A DNA stretch of 64,000 nt from Sinorhizobium sp. B11 (GCA_039725955.1 CP091034.1:2604001-2668000); one strand, 5' to 3'. Counted from the stretch's first letter, positions 1 through 8,424 are shown. Notes: a model not told the origin generated them from the sequence alone. Numbers and translations: made by a program.

Positions 1-2
1 TG

Positions 3-944
3 CTCAATCATGCCGATCGCGTCTCCCAGGCGCTCAGGGAAAAAGTGCTCGCGGCGGTCGAAGAGCTCGGCTACGTGCCGAACCCGCAGGCCCAGAGCCT
101 GCGCACCGGCAAGACCAATCTGGTCGCCATGCTGATCCCCGATATCCGCAACCCCTTCTATCCCGAGCTCGTCAAGACGGCGCAGTCGGAGATGGAGGCG
201 GCCGGCCTCGACATGCTGATCTTCAATACCGACGTGCCGGGCGGCCATTCGCAGGAGCACGGGCGGGAATATCTGCGCCAGATCCGCAACCGCCGCATCG
301 ACGGCCTGATCGTCGGCGATTTCGCCCTGCACGGCATGCACGACGCCCTCTTGGGCATCGACCTGCCGACGGTCTTCATCGGCGACCTGCCGAACCAGGC
401 CGTCGACAGCCTGAAGATCGACGATTTCGGCGGCGGCCGGCTGATGGGACACTATCTGGCGTCCAAGGGCCACAGGCGCATCGCCCATGTCACCGGCCCC
501 TCCTTCTTTGCCGAAGCGATGGCGCGGGCGGCAGGCTTCGAACAGGGCCTGCGCGATGGCGGCGTCGAGCCCGATCCCGCCCTGCGCTTCGAGGGCAGCT
601 ATCTCGGTCCCTCGGGCCAGGCCTCGGTCGAGTGGCTGCTTGAACACCACAGGGGCGCCCTGCCCTCGGTCGTCTTCTTCGCCAACTTCCTGATGGCCTC
701 GGGCGCGCTTGCCGAATTCTACGATCGAGGCATCAAGATACCGCAGGACATGGCCGTTGCCGTCTTCGGCGACCAGACGCAGCTCGAATATGTGCGCCCG
801 CGCCTGACCCGCGTCGGCCGCCCGCCGGCAGCGCTCGCCGAGCGCGCCACCGCCATGCTGCTCGAGCGCATGTCAGGACGCTATGACGGGCCGCCGCGCT
901 CGGAAATCATCGCCTGCAGCCTTCAGCCTTTCGATACCGCATGA
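3..944 (+). CDS. LacI-family transcriptional regulator (5' end outside window)
   Basis: The reading frame is open from base 3, so the gene starts upstream of the window and most of its DNA-binding helix-turn-helix is missing. What remains begins with the end of the LacI headpiece and hinge (LNHADRVSQ, then GYVPNPQAQSLRTGKT) and continues through a periplasmic-binding-protein-like effector domain (LVAMLIPDIRNPFYPEL, IDGLIVGDF, GHRRIAHVTGP). In this family a sugar or sugar derivative bound in the C-terminal domain controls operator binding. The stop overlaps no downstream gene, but the binding-protein gene of a sugar ABC transporter starts 62 bases later on the same strand. It is therefore probably the local regulator of that operon. 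The ligand cannot be read from sequence. Confidence 0.93.
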   Translation, partial: LNHADRVSQALREKVLAAVEELGYVPNPQAQSLRTGKTNLVAMLIPDIRNPFYPELVKTAQSEMEAAGLDMLIFNTDVPGGHSQEHGREYLRQIRNRRIDGLIVGDFALHGMHDALLGIDLPTVFIGDLPNQAVDSLKIDDFGGGRLMGHYLASKGHRRIAHVTGPSFFAEAMARAAGFEQGLRDGGVEPDPALRFEGSYLGPSGQASVEWLLEHHRGALPSVVFFANFLMASGALAEFYDRGIKIPQDMAVAVFGDQTQLEYVRPRLTRVGRPPAALAERATAMLLERMSGRYDGPPRSEIIACSLQPFDTA

Positions 945-1006
945 ACAAAAACCGCCTGCTTGCCGGAAGAGGAGCCGGCCTGCAGGTCCATCAACGGGAG
1001 GAAGAC

Positions 1007-2368
1007 ATGACCGATATCAAGACGCCTGCAAAGAGCATTTCCCGCCGGCAGCTGATCCGCAAGGGTGCGCTGTTCACCGGCGCCGGGCTTGCCGCCGGCC
1101 TGACCGGCTTTCCCTATATCAACCGGATGGCGGTGCGCGCTCAATCCGCATCCCTGAAATTCTGGCAGTTCTATGCGCCGGGCGGCCAGGTCGCCAGCCA
1201 GGTGGACTGGTTCACCCAGATGATCACCGCCTGGAACGACAGCCACGAGCAGAAGGTGGAGCTCGAATACGTTCCGAACGCCGAATATATCAACGGCCCC
1301 AAGCTTGCCACCTCCTTCGCCTCCAATGAAGGCCCCGATATCTTCCTGATCTCGCCCGGCGATTTCCTGCGCTATTACAATGGCGGCGTGCTGCAGGACC
1401 TGACACCGCATATCGACGACGCCACCAAGGCGGATTTCCCCGAAAGCGTCATCGCCAACCGCATGGTGGACGGCAAGATCTACGGCGTGCCGATGGAAGT
1501 CGAGCCGATGGCCATGTATTACTCGGTCAAGGCATTCGAAGAGGCCGGTCTTAACGAAAACGATGTGCCCAAGACCTGGGACGAGCTGCTCGAAATCGCC
1601 AAGAAGCTGACGACGCCGAACCGCTACGGCGTGCTCTTCGAGACCACGCCCGGCTATTACCAGAATTTCACCTGGTACCCGTTCCTCTGGCAGGGCGGCG
1701 GCGAATTCCAGACGAAGGATGGCAAGAGCGCCTTCGATTCACCGGCAACCGTACAGGCACTGAAATTCTGGCAGGATGCCGTCAATAGCGGTGCCGCCCC
1801 TCGCCAGGTGCTCGGCAACGGCGCCAACGACACGGTGGCCAATCTCGCCGCCGGCTATTGCGCCATCCAGAATGTCGGCATCTGGGGCATTTCGCAGCTC
1901 GCCGGCAATGCCAAGGATTTCCCCTACGGCGTCTTCAGGCTGCCGACGCCGGCCAACGGCAAATATGTGACCGTCGGCGGCGGCTGGGCCTTCGTTGCCA
2001 ATGCCAAGGGCAAGAGCCCGGATGCGGCGGCCGAATTCTGCGCCTGGGCGCTCGCCTCCATGGACAAGGGCTCCGTGCAGCGCGTCGCCGACTGGTGCAC
2101 CAAGGCGAAATCCGACATGCCGCCGCGCAACAGCGCGCTGAAGGCCGGAGGCGATGCCTTCACTGCCGGCAATATCGGCACCTTTGCGAAGGATATTCAC
2201 CCCGGGACAAGGGCTGAACCGCGGGTGCCGCCGGAGGTCTACAAGATCATCTCCGACGCCATCCAGCAGACCCAGCTTGGCGGCGCCGATCCGCAACAGA
2301 CGGCGACCGCAGCTTCCCAGCAGCTCGACGCGTTCCTCGCCTCCTATAGCGGCGCGCCGATCCTCTAG
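1007..2368 (+). CDS. Sugar ABC transporter substrate-binding protein, Tat-exported
   Basis: A family-1 extracellular solute-binding protein of 453 residues. It captures a sugar in the periplasm and delivers it to the two permeases encoded next. The N-terminus carries a twin-arginine signal (SRRQLI at residues 12-17, then a hydrophobic stretch GALFTGAGLAAGLTG), so the protein is probably folded before export. The mature part has the usual layout, including LKFWQFYAPGG and a C-terminal WAFVANAKGK segment. An upstream ATG at 941 is in frame, but the start at 1007 follows GGGAGGAAG at good spacing and gives a clean signal peptide. First structural gene of the operon; the sugar is not identifiable. 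Confidence 0.92.
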   Translation: MTDIKTPAKSISRRQLIRKGALFTGAGLAAGLTGFPYINRMAVRAQSASLKFWQFYAPGGQVASQVDWFTQMITAWNDSHEQKVELEYVPNAEYINGPKLATSFASNEGPDIFLISPGDFLRYYNGGVLQDLTPHIDDATKADFPESVIANRMVDGKIYGVPMEVEPMAMYYSVKAFEEAGLNENDVPKTWDELLEIAKKLTTPNRYGVLFETTPGYYQNFTWYPFLWQGGGEFQTKDGKSAFDSPATVQALKFWQDAVNSGAAPRQVLGNGANDTVANLAAGYCAIQNVGIWGISQLAGNAKDFPYGVFRLPTPANGKYVTVGGGWAFVANAKGKSPDAAAEFCAWALASMDKGSVQRVADWCTKAKSDMPPRNSALKAGGDAFTAGNIGTFAKDIHPGTRAEPRVPPEVYKIISDAIQQTQLGGADPQQTATAASQQLDAFLASYSGAPIL

Positions 2369-2380
2369 CTGAGAAGCGGG

Positions 2381-2404
2381 CCGCACGCGAACCCTCGCGT
2401 GCGG
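2381..2404 (+). terminator. Intercistronic hairpin between binding-protein and permease genes
   Basis: CCGCACGCG and CGCGTGCGG form a perfect 9-bp stem with a 6-nt loop, 13 bases after the binding-protein stop and 17 before the permease start, followed by TCTTTC. In binding-protein-dependent operons such hairpins often stabilise the upstream message or partly terminate transcription, so that more binding protein than permease is made. That role is inferred from position. Confidence 0.7.
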
Positions 2405-2421
2405 TCTTTCGGGAGATGCAG

Positions 2422-3390
2422 ATGGATACGGGTATGAGGCCACACCAGAACAAGCCGGATCAAAGCCAGGCCGATCCGGGCACGCCCCTTCGCCGCAAGG
2501 GCCTGTCGGCCAAACATCGCGAATGGGTGGCGGGTTATCTCTTCGTGCTGCCGGATGCGATCGGCCTTCTGATTTTCCTCGGCCTGCCGATGGCTCTTTC
2601 GCTGGTGCTGGCACTCTTCGAGGTCAACGGCTTCGGCGGCTATCGCTTTGTCGGTTTTGCCAATTTCCTGCGCATGGGCAAGGACCCGCTCTTCTGGCAG
2701 GCGGCCCGCGTCACCGCGCTCTATGCCGTCCTGCTCGTGCCGCTTCTCTATGTCTGCGGCCTCGGCCTTGCCCTGCTCGTGCAGAAGACCAACCGTTTCA
2801 ACGCGGTCATGCGGGCCATGTTCTTCGCGCCGCACATGGTCAGCCTCGTCGTCGTCGCCGTCGTCTGGCAGTTCATGGTGGTCGACAAGATCGGCGTGAT
2901 CAACAAGCTGACGCCGCTTCTCGGCATATCGGGCATTTCCTTCCTCGGCGATCCGCAATTTGCCCTCGTCACCGTCGTCTTCGTCAGCCTCTGGTTCCTG
3001 ATGGGCTTCTACATGCTGATCTTCCTCGGCGGGCTGCAGGATATTCCCAAAGAATATTACGAGGCGGCGAAGATCGATGGCGCAAGCCCCTTCCACTGTT
3101 TCTGGCACATCACCCTGCCGCTCCTGAAACCCACGAGCTTCTTCGTGCTGATGGTCTCGATGGTGGCGGCCGTCGCCGGCGCCCAGGCCTTCGACATCAT
3201 CTACGTGATGACCAAGGGCGGGCCGGCCAATTCCACCTCGGTGCTGATCGTCTACATCTACCAGCAGGCCTTTTCCTTCGGCGCCTTCGGTTATGCCGCC
3301 GCCATGTCCTCGGTGCTGGTCGTCGTGCTGATGCTGGTCACCGCCATTTTCTTCGTCATGACCAAGGGAGGCCGCTTCAACTATGACTGA
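2422..3390 (+). CDS. Sugar ABC transporter permease (MalF/UgpA type)
   Basis: Inner-membrane permease of about 322 residues with six predicted hydrophobic segments and the binding-protein-dependent permease loop (EYYEAAKIDGA followed by LPLLKP), which contacts the ATPase. ATG codons at 2416 and 2422 are in frame; the second has the better distance from GGGAG at 2411-2415. The last 8 bases overlap the start of the second permease, a typical sign of translational coupling. It should form a heterodimer with the product of the next gene. No ATPase subunit is encoded nearby, so it probably borrows a shared MsmK/UgpC-like ATPase encoded elsewhere. Confidence 0.93.
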   Translation: MDTGMRPHQNKPDQSQADPGTPLRRKGLSAKHREWVAGYLFVLPDAIGLLIFLGLPMALSLVLALFEVNGFGGYRFVGFANFLRMGKDPLFWQAARVTALYAVLLVPLLYVCGLGLALLVQKTNRFNAVMRAMFFAPHMVSLVVVAVVWQFMVVDKIGVINKLTPLLGISGISFLGDPQFALVTVVFVSLWFLMGFYMLIFLGGLQDIPKEYYEAAKIDGASPFHCFWHITLPLLKPTSFFVLMVSMVAAVAGAQAFDIIYVMTKGGPANSTSVLIVYIYQQAFSFGAFGYAAAMSSVLVVVLMLVTAIFFVMTKGGRFNYD

Positions 3391-4231
3391 GGCCCGCGCT
3401 TCATCCTATCCGTCCAACTCGCAGGTGACGATCGTGCGCGTCCTCTGGATGCTCGTGACCGCGATCCTGGCGCTGATGATCCTCTTTCCGCTTCTGTGGA
3501 TGGTGTCGATCGCCTTCAAGACGCCGGCCGAATCCTTCTCCGCCAACCTGATCCCCGAACATCCCACCCTCGACAATTTCAAATACGTGCTGACCGGCGT
3601 TCCCTTCCTGCGCTACATGGCCAACAGCTTCTTCGTGTCGGCGAGCGTCACTGTTATCGCGCTGTTCTTCCACACGATGGCGGGTTATGCGCTGGCGCGC
3701 CTGCGCTTTCCAGGCCGCGAGGTGATCTTCCTCGCGATCTTTTCCACCTTCCTCGTGTCGCTGCCCGTCATCATCGTGCCGCTCTTCGTCATCGTGCGCG
3801 CCATGGGCATGCTGAACACCTATGCCGGGCTGATCGTACCGGCGATCTTCAACGCCTTCGGCATTTTCCTTCTCAGGCAATATTACCTGTCGCTGCCGCG
3901 CGAGATCGAGGAAGCGGCGATTGTCGATGGCGCCGGCTACTGGCGCATCTACTGGAGCATCATCCTGCCGCTTAGCCGGCCGATCATGGCAGCGCTCGCC
4001 ATCCTGTTTTTCCTGGCCAACTGGAACGCCTTCCTCTGGCCGCTGACGGTCGCCTCCAAGGCCGACCTCTGGGTGGTCCAGGTCGGCATCGCCAACTTCA
4101 AGAGCCAGTATTCCGCCTCGTGGAATTACATGATGGCGGCCTCCACGATCGTCGCCATCCCGACCCTCGTGCTCTTCATCATCTTCCAGCGCCAGATCAT
4201 GGATTCGCTGAAAACCAGCGGACTGAAATAA
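3383..4231 (+). CDS. Sugar ABC transporter permease (MalG/UgpE type)
   Basis: Second inner-membrane permease of the sugar importer, 282 residues. It has the N-terminal MILFPLLWMVSIAFKTP segment typical of MalG-type subunits and the ATPase-contact loop EIEEAAIVDGA followed by LPLSRP. It ends with FQRQIMDSLKTSGLK, a common C-terminus in this subfamily. The start overlaps the preceding permease by 8 bases. The glycosidase-like gene begins 18 bases after the stop, with a GAGAGGAG ribosome site between them, so all are one transcription unit. Confidence 0.93.
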   Translation: MTEARASSYPSNSQVTIVRVLWMLVTAILALMILFPLLWMVSIAFKTPAESFSANLIPEHPTLDNFKYVLTGVPFLRYMANSFFVSASVTVIALFFHTMAGYALARLRFPGREVIFLAIFSTFLVSLPVIIVPLFVIVRAMGMLNTYAGLIVPAIFNAFGIFLLRQYYLSLPREIEEAAIVDGAGYWRIYWSIILPLSRPIMAALAILFFLANWNAFLWPLTVASKADLWVVQVGIANFKSQYSASWNYMMAASTIVAIPTLVLFIIFQRQIMDSLKTSGLK

Positions 4232-4249
4232 CATCGAGAGGAGATTTGA

Positions 4250-5455
4250 ATGACCCAGGCTGGCATTTCGCCGCTGCGCGGGCTTGCGACACTGAGAAAG
4301 GCGAAGACGCGCCGCTTCTCCAGCTACGACCGCACCGGCGGCAATGACGACAGGCTGCATATCGAGCCCGGCAAGACGGTCGTCATCGCCGAACATGCGG
4401 GCGCCGGCATCGTCACCCACATCTGGGCGACGCTCGCCTGCGAGAGCGAGAGCTTCCTGCGCAAGATCGTGCTGCGCGCCTATTGGGATGGCGAAGACAG
4501 CCCCAGCATCGAAGCGCCGATCGGTGATTTCTTCGGCATGGGCCATGCTCAAACAGGCAATTATGCCAGCCTGCCGATGCAGGCGAGCCCCGAGGACGGC
4601 AAGGCCTTCAACTGCTATTTCCCGATGCCCTTTGGCAGCTACATGCGCTTCACCATCACCAATGAAGCCGAGCACGACCTGCTCTTCTACTACTATGTCG
4701 ATCTCGAGCTGCATGACCGGCTGGAAGATGGGCTCGGCCGCTTCCACGCGCAGTATCGACAGGCGCGCCCCGAGGGCGAAAGCGAGGCGGGTCTCACCAA
4801 CGAACAGTTCCTCTTCGGCGGCGAGACGACCGACGGCAAGGAGAACTATACGATCCTGGAGGCCGAGGGCCATGGCCACTATGTCGGCGTGCTCTTTTCC
4901 GTCTATTCGCGCCGCCGCTCCGATGTCTGGGACTGGTACGGCGAAGGCGACGACATGATCTTCATCGATGGCGAGCCGGGCCTTTCCGTGCCGGATACGG
5001 TGCGCAAGCCCGATCCGCGCATCGGCCCGAAAGCAGCCCTCATCGAGCCGCGCGGCGAAAGCAGCCTAGGGGCCAACGACGCCTGGCCGCCTACCCTGCA
5101 CGGCACCGGCACGGAAGACTATTTCAACACCGCCTGGTGCCCGACGCAGGACTATAGCGGCCCCTATCACGGCATCATCTCCGCCGGCGGCCCGAACTGG
5201 ACCGAGCCGGTCACCCTCTACCGCTGGCACCTCGAAGACCCCGCGATCTTCCAGAAGCGCATTCGCGTGACGATCGAACACGGCCACGCCAACCGGCGCT
5301 CCGACGACATTTCCTCCGTCGCCTTCTGGTACCAGGCCGAACCGCACAAGCCGTTCGATCCGCTGCCGGCGATGGAAGAGCGCGTTCCGACCTTCCGGCG
5401 GCCCTATCAGAACTGGAATGCCGCCGCAGCGGCAGCGAAGAAGGGTGGCATGTAG
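4250..5455 (+). CDS. DUF2961 / glycoside hydrolase family 172 protein
   Basis: A 401-residue protein of the DUF2961 family, now classed as GH172. Characterised members act on alpha-D-fructofuranosides (including difructose dianhydride I) and on D-arabinofuranosides. Recognisable blocks are RRFSSYDRTGGNDD near residue 25, GAGIVTHIWAT near 50, GDFFGMGH near 92, and the GTGTEDYFNTAW block near 285, which holds conserved acidic residues. There is no signal peptide, so it should act in the cytoplasm on an imported oligosaccharide. It is the last gene of the importer operon, which suggests that the importer takes up a furanoside cleaved by this enzyme. Family assignment is firm; substrate is open. 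Confidence 0.88.
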   Translation: MTQAGISPLRGLATLRKAKTRRFSSYDRTGGNDDRLHIEPGKTVVIAEHAGAGIVTHIWATLACESESFLRKIVLRAYWDGEDSPSIEAPIGDFFGMGHAQTGNYASLPMQASPEDGKAFNCYFPMPFGSYMRFTITNEAEHDLLFYYYVDLELHDRLEDGLGRFHAQYRQARPEGESEAGLTNEQFLFGGETTDGKENYTILEAEGHGHYVGVLFSVYSRRRSDVWDWYGEGDDMIFIDGEPGLSVPDTVRKPDPRIGPKAALIEPRGESSLGANDAWPPTLHGTGTEDYFNTAWCPTQDYSGPYHGIISAGGPNWTEPVTLYRWHLEDPAIFQKRIRVTIEHGHANRRSDDISSVAFWYQAEPHKPFDPLPAMEERVPTFRRPYQNWNAAAAAAKKGGM

Positions 5456-5468
5456 AGCGAGGAGAAAG

Positions 5469-5491
5469 ACCCCTCCCCACAGGTGGGAGGG
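5469..5491 (+). terminator. Hairpin after the GH172 operon
   Basis: CCCCTCCC and GGGAGGGG form an 8-bp perfect stem around a 7-nt loop, 14 bases after the glycosidase stop. There is no strong T-run, so it is either a weak intrinsic terminator or a piece of dispersed repeat. It also marks the point where the neighbouring minus-strand DedA remnant loses recognisable similarity. Confidence 0.55.
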
Positions 5492-5529
5492 GCTAAACCG
5501 GGGCGCCGCCTCGTTCCTCTCGAAACGTC

Positions 5530-5698
5530 GAGGATTCGTCTTCGGAACGGCCAGCGTCCGAGGATCTCGCTATGGTAATGACGGCCGAGCCAGAACGAGA
5601 AACCGTCGCCGATGATCGCGCCCGCAACGGCTGACAACCCCATATGCAATTTGAAGATAGGCACCCACAAAGGCAGAAATCGCCTCGACCCAGCGCAT
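5530..5698 (-). pseudogene. DedA-family membrane protein remnant (internal deletion, frameshift, lost C-terminus)
   Basis: On the minus strand an ATG at 5698, 23 bases after the PAP2 phosphatase gene ends, opens a frame MRWVEAISAFVGAY that resembles a DedA N-terminus. Similarity then jumps frame to the central DedA block, SAVAGAIIGDGFSFWLGRHY then HSEILGRWPFRR, and stops near 5530. About 40-50 codons between the two blocks are absent and everything after the central block is missing. DedA proteins are envelope lipid-carrier flippases, and a PAP2-DedA pairing makes biological sense. This copy cannot be functional. Confidence 0.6.
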
Positions 5699-5720
5699 GA
5701 TGGCAAGCCCGTTTGTGGGT

Positions 5721-6269
5721 TCAGAGAATGCCAGTGATAAAGCGGTCCACGCGCGTTTCCGGCTTGTAGAAGGTTTTGACGATGAGGGCCGCGAGGATGC
5801 CCGTCAAGGCTCCACCCAGCACATCGCTGAAGTAGTGGATCCCAATGTAGAGGCGCGAGAAGGACACAAGAATTGCCGCCAGAAAGAAGAGAAGCGCGCG
5901 CTTTGGCAGATTGTGCAGAAGGAAGGCCGCGGCAATCGCAAACGTCGCCGTCGCATGATCGGAAGGAAATGACGGGTCGCCGCTGCGCTCGATCAGAAGT
6001 CGCGTAATTCCCGCATCATACGGCCGGATGCGGTCGTCGAAGAGCAATATGATCTGGTTGATGCCAAGGCCGATCAAGAAGGTCAGGCCGGCGGCGACTA
6101 AGGCATGTCGGGTCTTCAACCGTTCCGAGCCGATCCACCACTGAGCGGCGACGGCAACGACGAGCATTGGTACACCATAGGCGGAGACAATGATCATGAT
6201 TTGATCCAGGGCGCTACTCCCGGACAGTCCGTTGATCCATCCGGTGATTGTCGCGTCGAGTTCATACAT
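5721..6269 (-). CDS. PAP2-family phosphatase (undecaprenyl-diphosphatase type)
   Basis: A 182-residue membrane phosphatase with the three acid-phosphatase signature blocks: DDRIRPYD near residue 78 (the first block usually begins with Lys), PSFPSDHA near 96, and SRLYIGIHYFSDV near 135. Several hydrophobic segments surround them. The family dephosphorylates lipid pyrophosphates such as undecaprenyl diphosphate at the outer face of the inner membrane, recycling the carrier used for wall and polysaccharide synthesis. The start at 6269 (MYELDA) is preferred over an upstream in-frame ATG at 6374 because GGGAAGG precedes it. The next gene downstream is a broken DedA gene. Confidence 0.88.
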   Translation of the reverse strand: MYELDATITGWINGLSGSSALDQIMIIVSAYGVPMLVVAVAAQWWIGSERLKTRHALVAAGLTFLIGLGINQIILLFDDRIRPYDAGITRLLIERSGDPSFPSDHATATFAIAAAFLLHNLPKRALLFFLAAILVSFSRLYIGIHYFSDVLGGALTGILAALIVKTFYKPETRVDRFITGIL

Positions 6270-6570
6270 GTGATGCCTTCCCTGCTTTCTCTGTGAGACA
6301 TTCCTACCAATCCCGAAATATCTCTCAGCCGGAGCACATAGCTCTATTGTCTGACATGCACCTGAAATCTCCATCGAACCGCTGCGCTGGCCGTCTCACA
6401 ATGTGGAAATCTCGCTGTCACCTCTCCGAGACCAGCAAAAGAAGGAGGCCATTGCGGCGCCTGGACGCGGGACGTTCCCACGACCGGGGCCATTGGCGGC
6501 GGACGGCCTGAACCCGTCACGAGCCGATGCCCGGTTGCCCGCCGGTCCGGCTTGCCGTTAATCTTGCCAC
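6270..6570. other. Intergenic region between divergent PAP2 and HNH genes
   Basis: About 300 bases without a supported gene. It must hold the divergent promoters of the PAP2 phosphatase and the HNH protein. I see no convincing repeat, structured RNA or paired promoter elements in it. Confidence 0.5.
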
Positions 6571-6903
6571 ATGCCGCGAAAGAGAAACCAAGACGTCACC
6601 TCCTGGTATGAGGCGCCAGCGCCGGATATCTGCCCGCTCTGCGGCCGGGTCGTTCCGGCCGAGCAGCGCGACGAACACCATCTCGTGCCCAAGAGCCGCG
6701 GCGGACGGGAAACGCAGGTCCTGCACCGCATCTGCCATCGCCAGATCCACGCACAGTTTTCCGAAGCGGAACTGGAGCGTTCCTATGCAACCGTCGAGGC
6801 CCTGCTCGCCCATCCCGCCATCCAGACCTTCGTCGCCTGGGTGAAGAACAAGCCGCCCGGCTTTTACGACGGCACACGGCGGAGCAACCGGCGACGGGAG
6901 TAA
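6571..6903 (+). CDS. HNH-endonuclease-like small zinc protein
   Basis: A 110-residue protein with an HNH-type zinc-binding nuclease core: CPLCGR at residues 21-26, DEHHLVPKSRGG near 36-47 (the central His pair expected to hold the catalytic metal), and HRICHRQIH near 52-60, giving the paired zinc ligands. Many similar short proteins are annotated only as HNH endonuclease and their biological substrate is unknown. It stands alone between divergent and convergent neighbours, with no methylase or restriction partner nearby. The start is the first ATG of the frame; no strong ribosome site is visible. Confidence 0.8.
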   Translation: MPRKRNQDVTSWYEAPAPDICPLCGRVVPAEQRDEHHLVPKSRGGRETQVLHRICHRQIHAQFSEAELERSYATVEALLAHPAIQTFVAWVKNKPPGFYDGTRRSNRRRE

Positions 6904-6964
6904 GGCGGCGGTTGCTCCGCGCGCTTTCATCGCCGCGCCGGCATCTCGTCGGTCCTGCCTGTCG

Positions 6965-8338
6965 CTAGCCTCTGCGGATGCCGAGCAGCTTGTAGTGCTC
7001 GCTGCCGAGATCGCCGTTCTTGGGATAGTTCTGGTAGCAGACCCTGTTCCCCTGATTGCCGCCGAGGATCTTCAGCTTTGCGCCGAGGTCCTCGACGAAG
7101 AACCCCACATGGCCGTTCGTTCCGCCTGCCGGACCGCGGGCGAAGACGGCGATGTCGCCTTCCCTGGGGTCGTCGCTCGCATCCTCTCCCCAGTCCTTCC
7201 AGCTTCTCGCATCCTGCCGGTCGGTGCCGATCATGCCGGCCTGTTCGACGCAGTAGTTCACGAAGGAGGAACACCAGGCGACGCTGTCGTCGGTTCCGGA
7301 CCAGTGATTGGTGGTCTTGTGATACATGACGATGCGCGGGTTGTTGGCGCTGCCGGGAACTTCGGCGACACCCTCCGCCAGTTCTTCCCTGGCTTTATCA
7401 TAGGGCGTGGCACCGACCGTCGATGCAAGCGGGAACCCGCCCGACAGCACCTTGAGGAAGGTTGCGTGCGTGTAGCCGTCGGCAGCGCCGTCGCCGTTCA
7501 GATCGACCTTGGCCCAGTCGCCGTTGCGCTCCAGGATGGTCAGCGGCGTGCCGAGCGCAAGCACCTTTTCCACTGCGAAACTCTCGCCCGGCCCACGGCG
7601 CAGGTTGAGCCCGCCGGTGGCGCTGACTTCGGCCAGTTCGGAATGGATCTCGACCGCAGCCGCAAGCAGCGGCGAAGCGCCGAGCATCGGGGCCTCGGAA
7701 ACCGCGCTGGCGCGGAACTGCCCGAAATCCTTCCATTTTCCGCCGACGATATTGCCGTCGTAACCGACCCCCTTGTAGGCCAGCGGCGGATGCACCTGGT
7801 AGAGCGCCCATTGGTCGGTCTTCAACATGTCCTTCGTGCCCGACCAGCCGGTTGCCGCTGCCAGCCAGACGAAGTCCGCAAAGCCCGCCTGGCGAACGGC
7901 GGCACCGACTGCACCCGAACCATAGACCCCGACACGATGACGGCCGAGCAGCGCCTGCGACACAGCCTGGAAATAGGCCCTGATCGACGCCAGGTCCGGC
8001 GCCTTGTAATAATCGTGATCGACTGAGAAATAGATCGCCGAATTCCGCGGCTGCCCGTAGCTCTCGGCAAGATCGAGGGCACGGGCTGCGTCCCTCGCAC
8101 CGGACTCGGCATCGAGATCGCCAATATTGCCGCCCGCACCGCCGCGCTGCTGAAAGACGATGGCCAGCGACAGGCCCGCATCGAGAATGTTGTCGTATTC
8201 GGCCTTTTCGATCCGCTTCTGCGGCAGCTTGTTCGAATTGGTATGGTTATAGTAGCGAATGATGGTTTCGACGCCTTCGGCTTTCAGTTCGTTGGCGTAT
8301 TGGCCCAATTCCCATGGGCTATCGATGACCTTGTGCAT
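6965..8338 (-). CDS. DUF1906 glycosidase-like + SH3 + CHAP-type (TIGR02594-like) putative cell-wall lysin
   Basis: A 457-residue, three-part protein. Residues about 1-210 resemble DUF1906/Rv2525c-like glycoside-hydrolase-type barrels (ETIIRYYNHT, YFSVDHDYY, VGVYGSG, WALYQVHP, ending DGNIVGGKWKDFG). Residues about 240-300 form a bacterial SH3 region (GLNLRRGPGESF, NGDWAKVDLNGDGAADGY). The C-terminus is a CHAP/NlpC-like amidase with the nucleophile context SVAWCSSFVNY, the GDIAVF turn and the NGHVGFF histidine block, then LKILGGNQGN. No signal peptide is visible. The start at 8338 follows GGGGGGAA and is preferred over 8413. The combination suggests peptidoglycan cleavage, possibly a phage-derived lysin. 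Confidence 0.83.
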   Translation of the reverse strand: MHKVIDSPWELGQYANELKAEGVETIIRYYNHTNSNKLPQKRIEKAEYDNILDAGLSLAIVFQQRGGAGGNIGDLDAESGARDAARALDLAESYGQPRNSAIYFSVDHDYYKAPDLASIRAYFQAVSQALLGRHRVGVYGSGAVGAAVRQAGFADFVWLAAATGWSGTKDMLKTDQWALYQVHPPLAYKGVGYDGNIVGGKWKDFGQFRASAVSEAPMLGASPLLAAAVEIHSELAEVSATGGLNLRRGPGESFAVEKVLALGTPLTILERNGDWAKVDLNGDGAADGYTHATFLKVLSGGFPLASTVGATPYDKAREELAEGVAEVPGSANNPRIVMYHKTTNHWSGTDDSVAWCSSFVNYCVEQAGMIGTDRQDARSWKDWGEDASDDPREGDIAVFARGPAGGTNGHVGFFVEDLGAKLKILGGNQGNRVCYQNYPKNGDLGSEHYKLLGIRRG

Positions 8339-8408
8339 GTCGATTCCCCCCAAACGATTTTGAAAAACTGGCTGAAGCCAAATAGAATTACCAGATACAC
8401 TTATAAGG

Positions 8409-8424
8409 TGCAATATATATTGCA
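8409..8424. promoter_or_regulatory. 16-bp perfect AT-rich palindrome upstream of the lysin-like gene
   Basis: TGCAATATATATTGCA is perfectly self-complementary and lies 71 bases upstream of the minus-strand start at 8338. It sits inside an AT-rich stretch (8380-8500) that contrasts with the GC-rich surroundings. A homodimeric regulator could bind such a site. No regulator can be assigned from sequence. Confidence 0.45.

Noticed and set aside
3401..4879. 492-codon open frame on the minus strand across the permease and GH172 genes
   Set aside because: It is antisense to two well-supported genes, its product is His/Asp/Glu-rich with no domain, and it is the usual mirror-frame artefact of GC-rich DNA.
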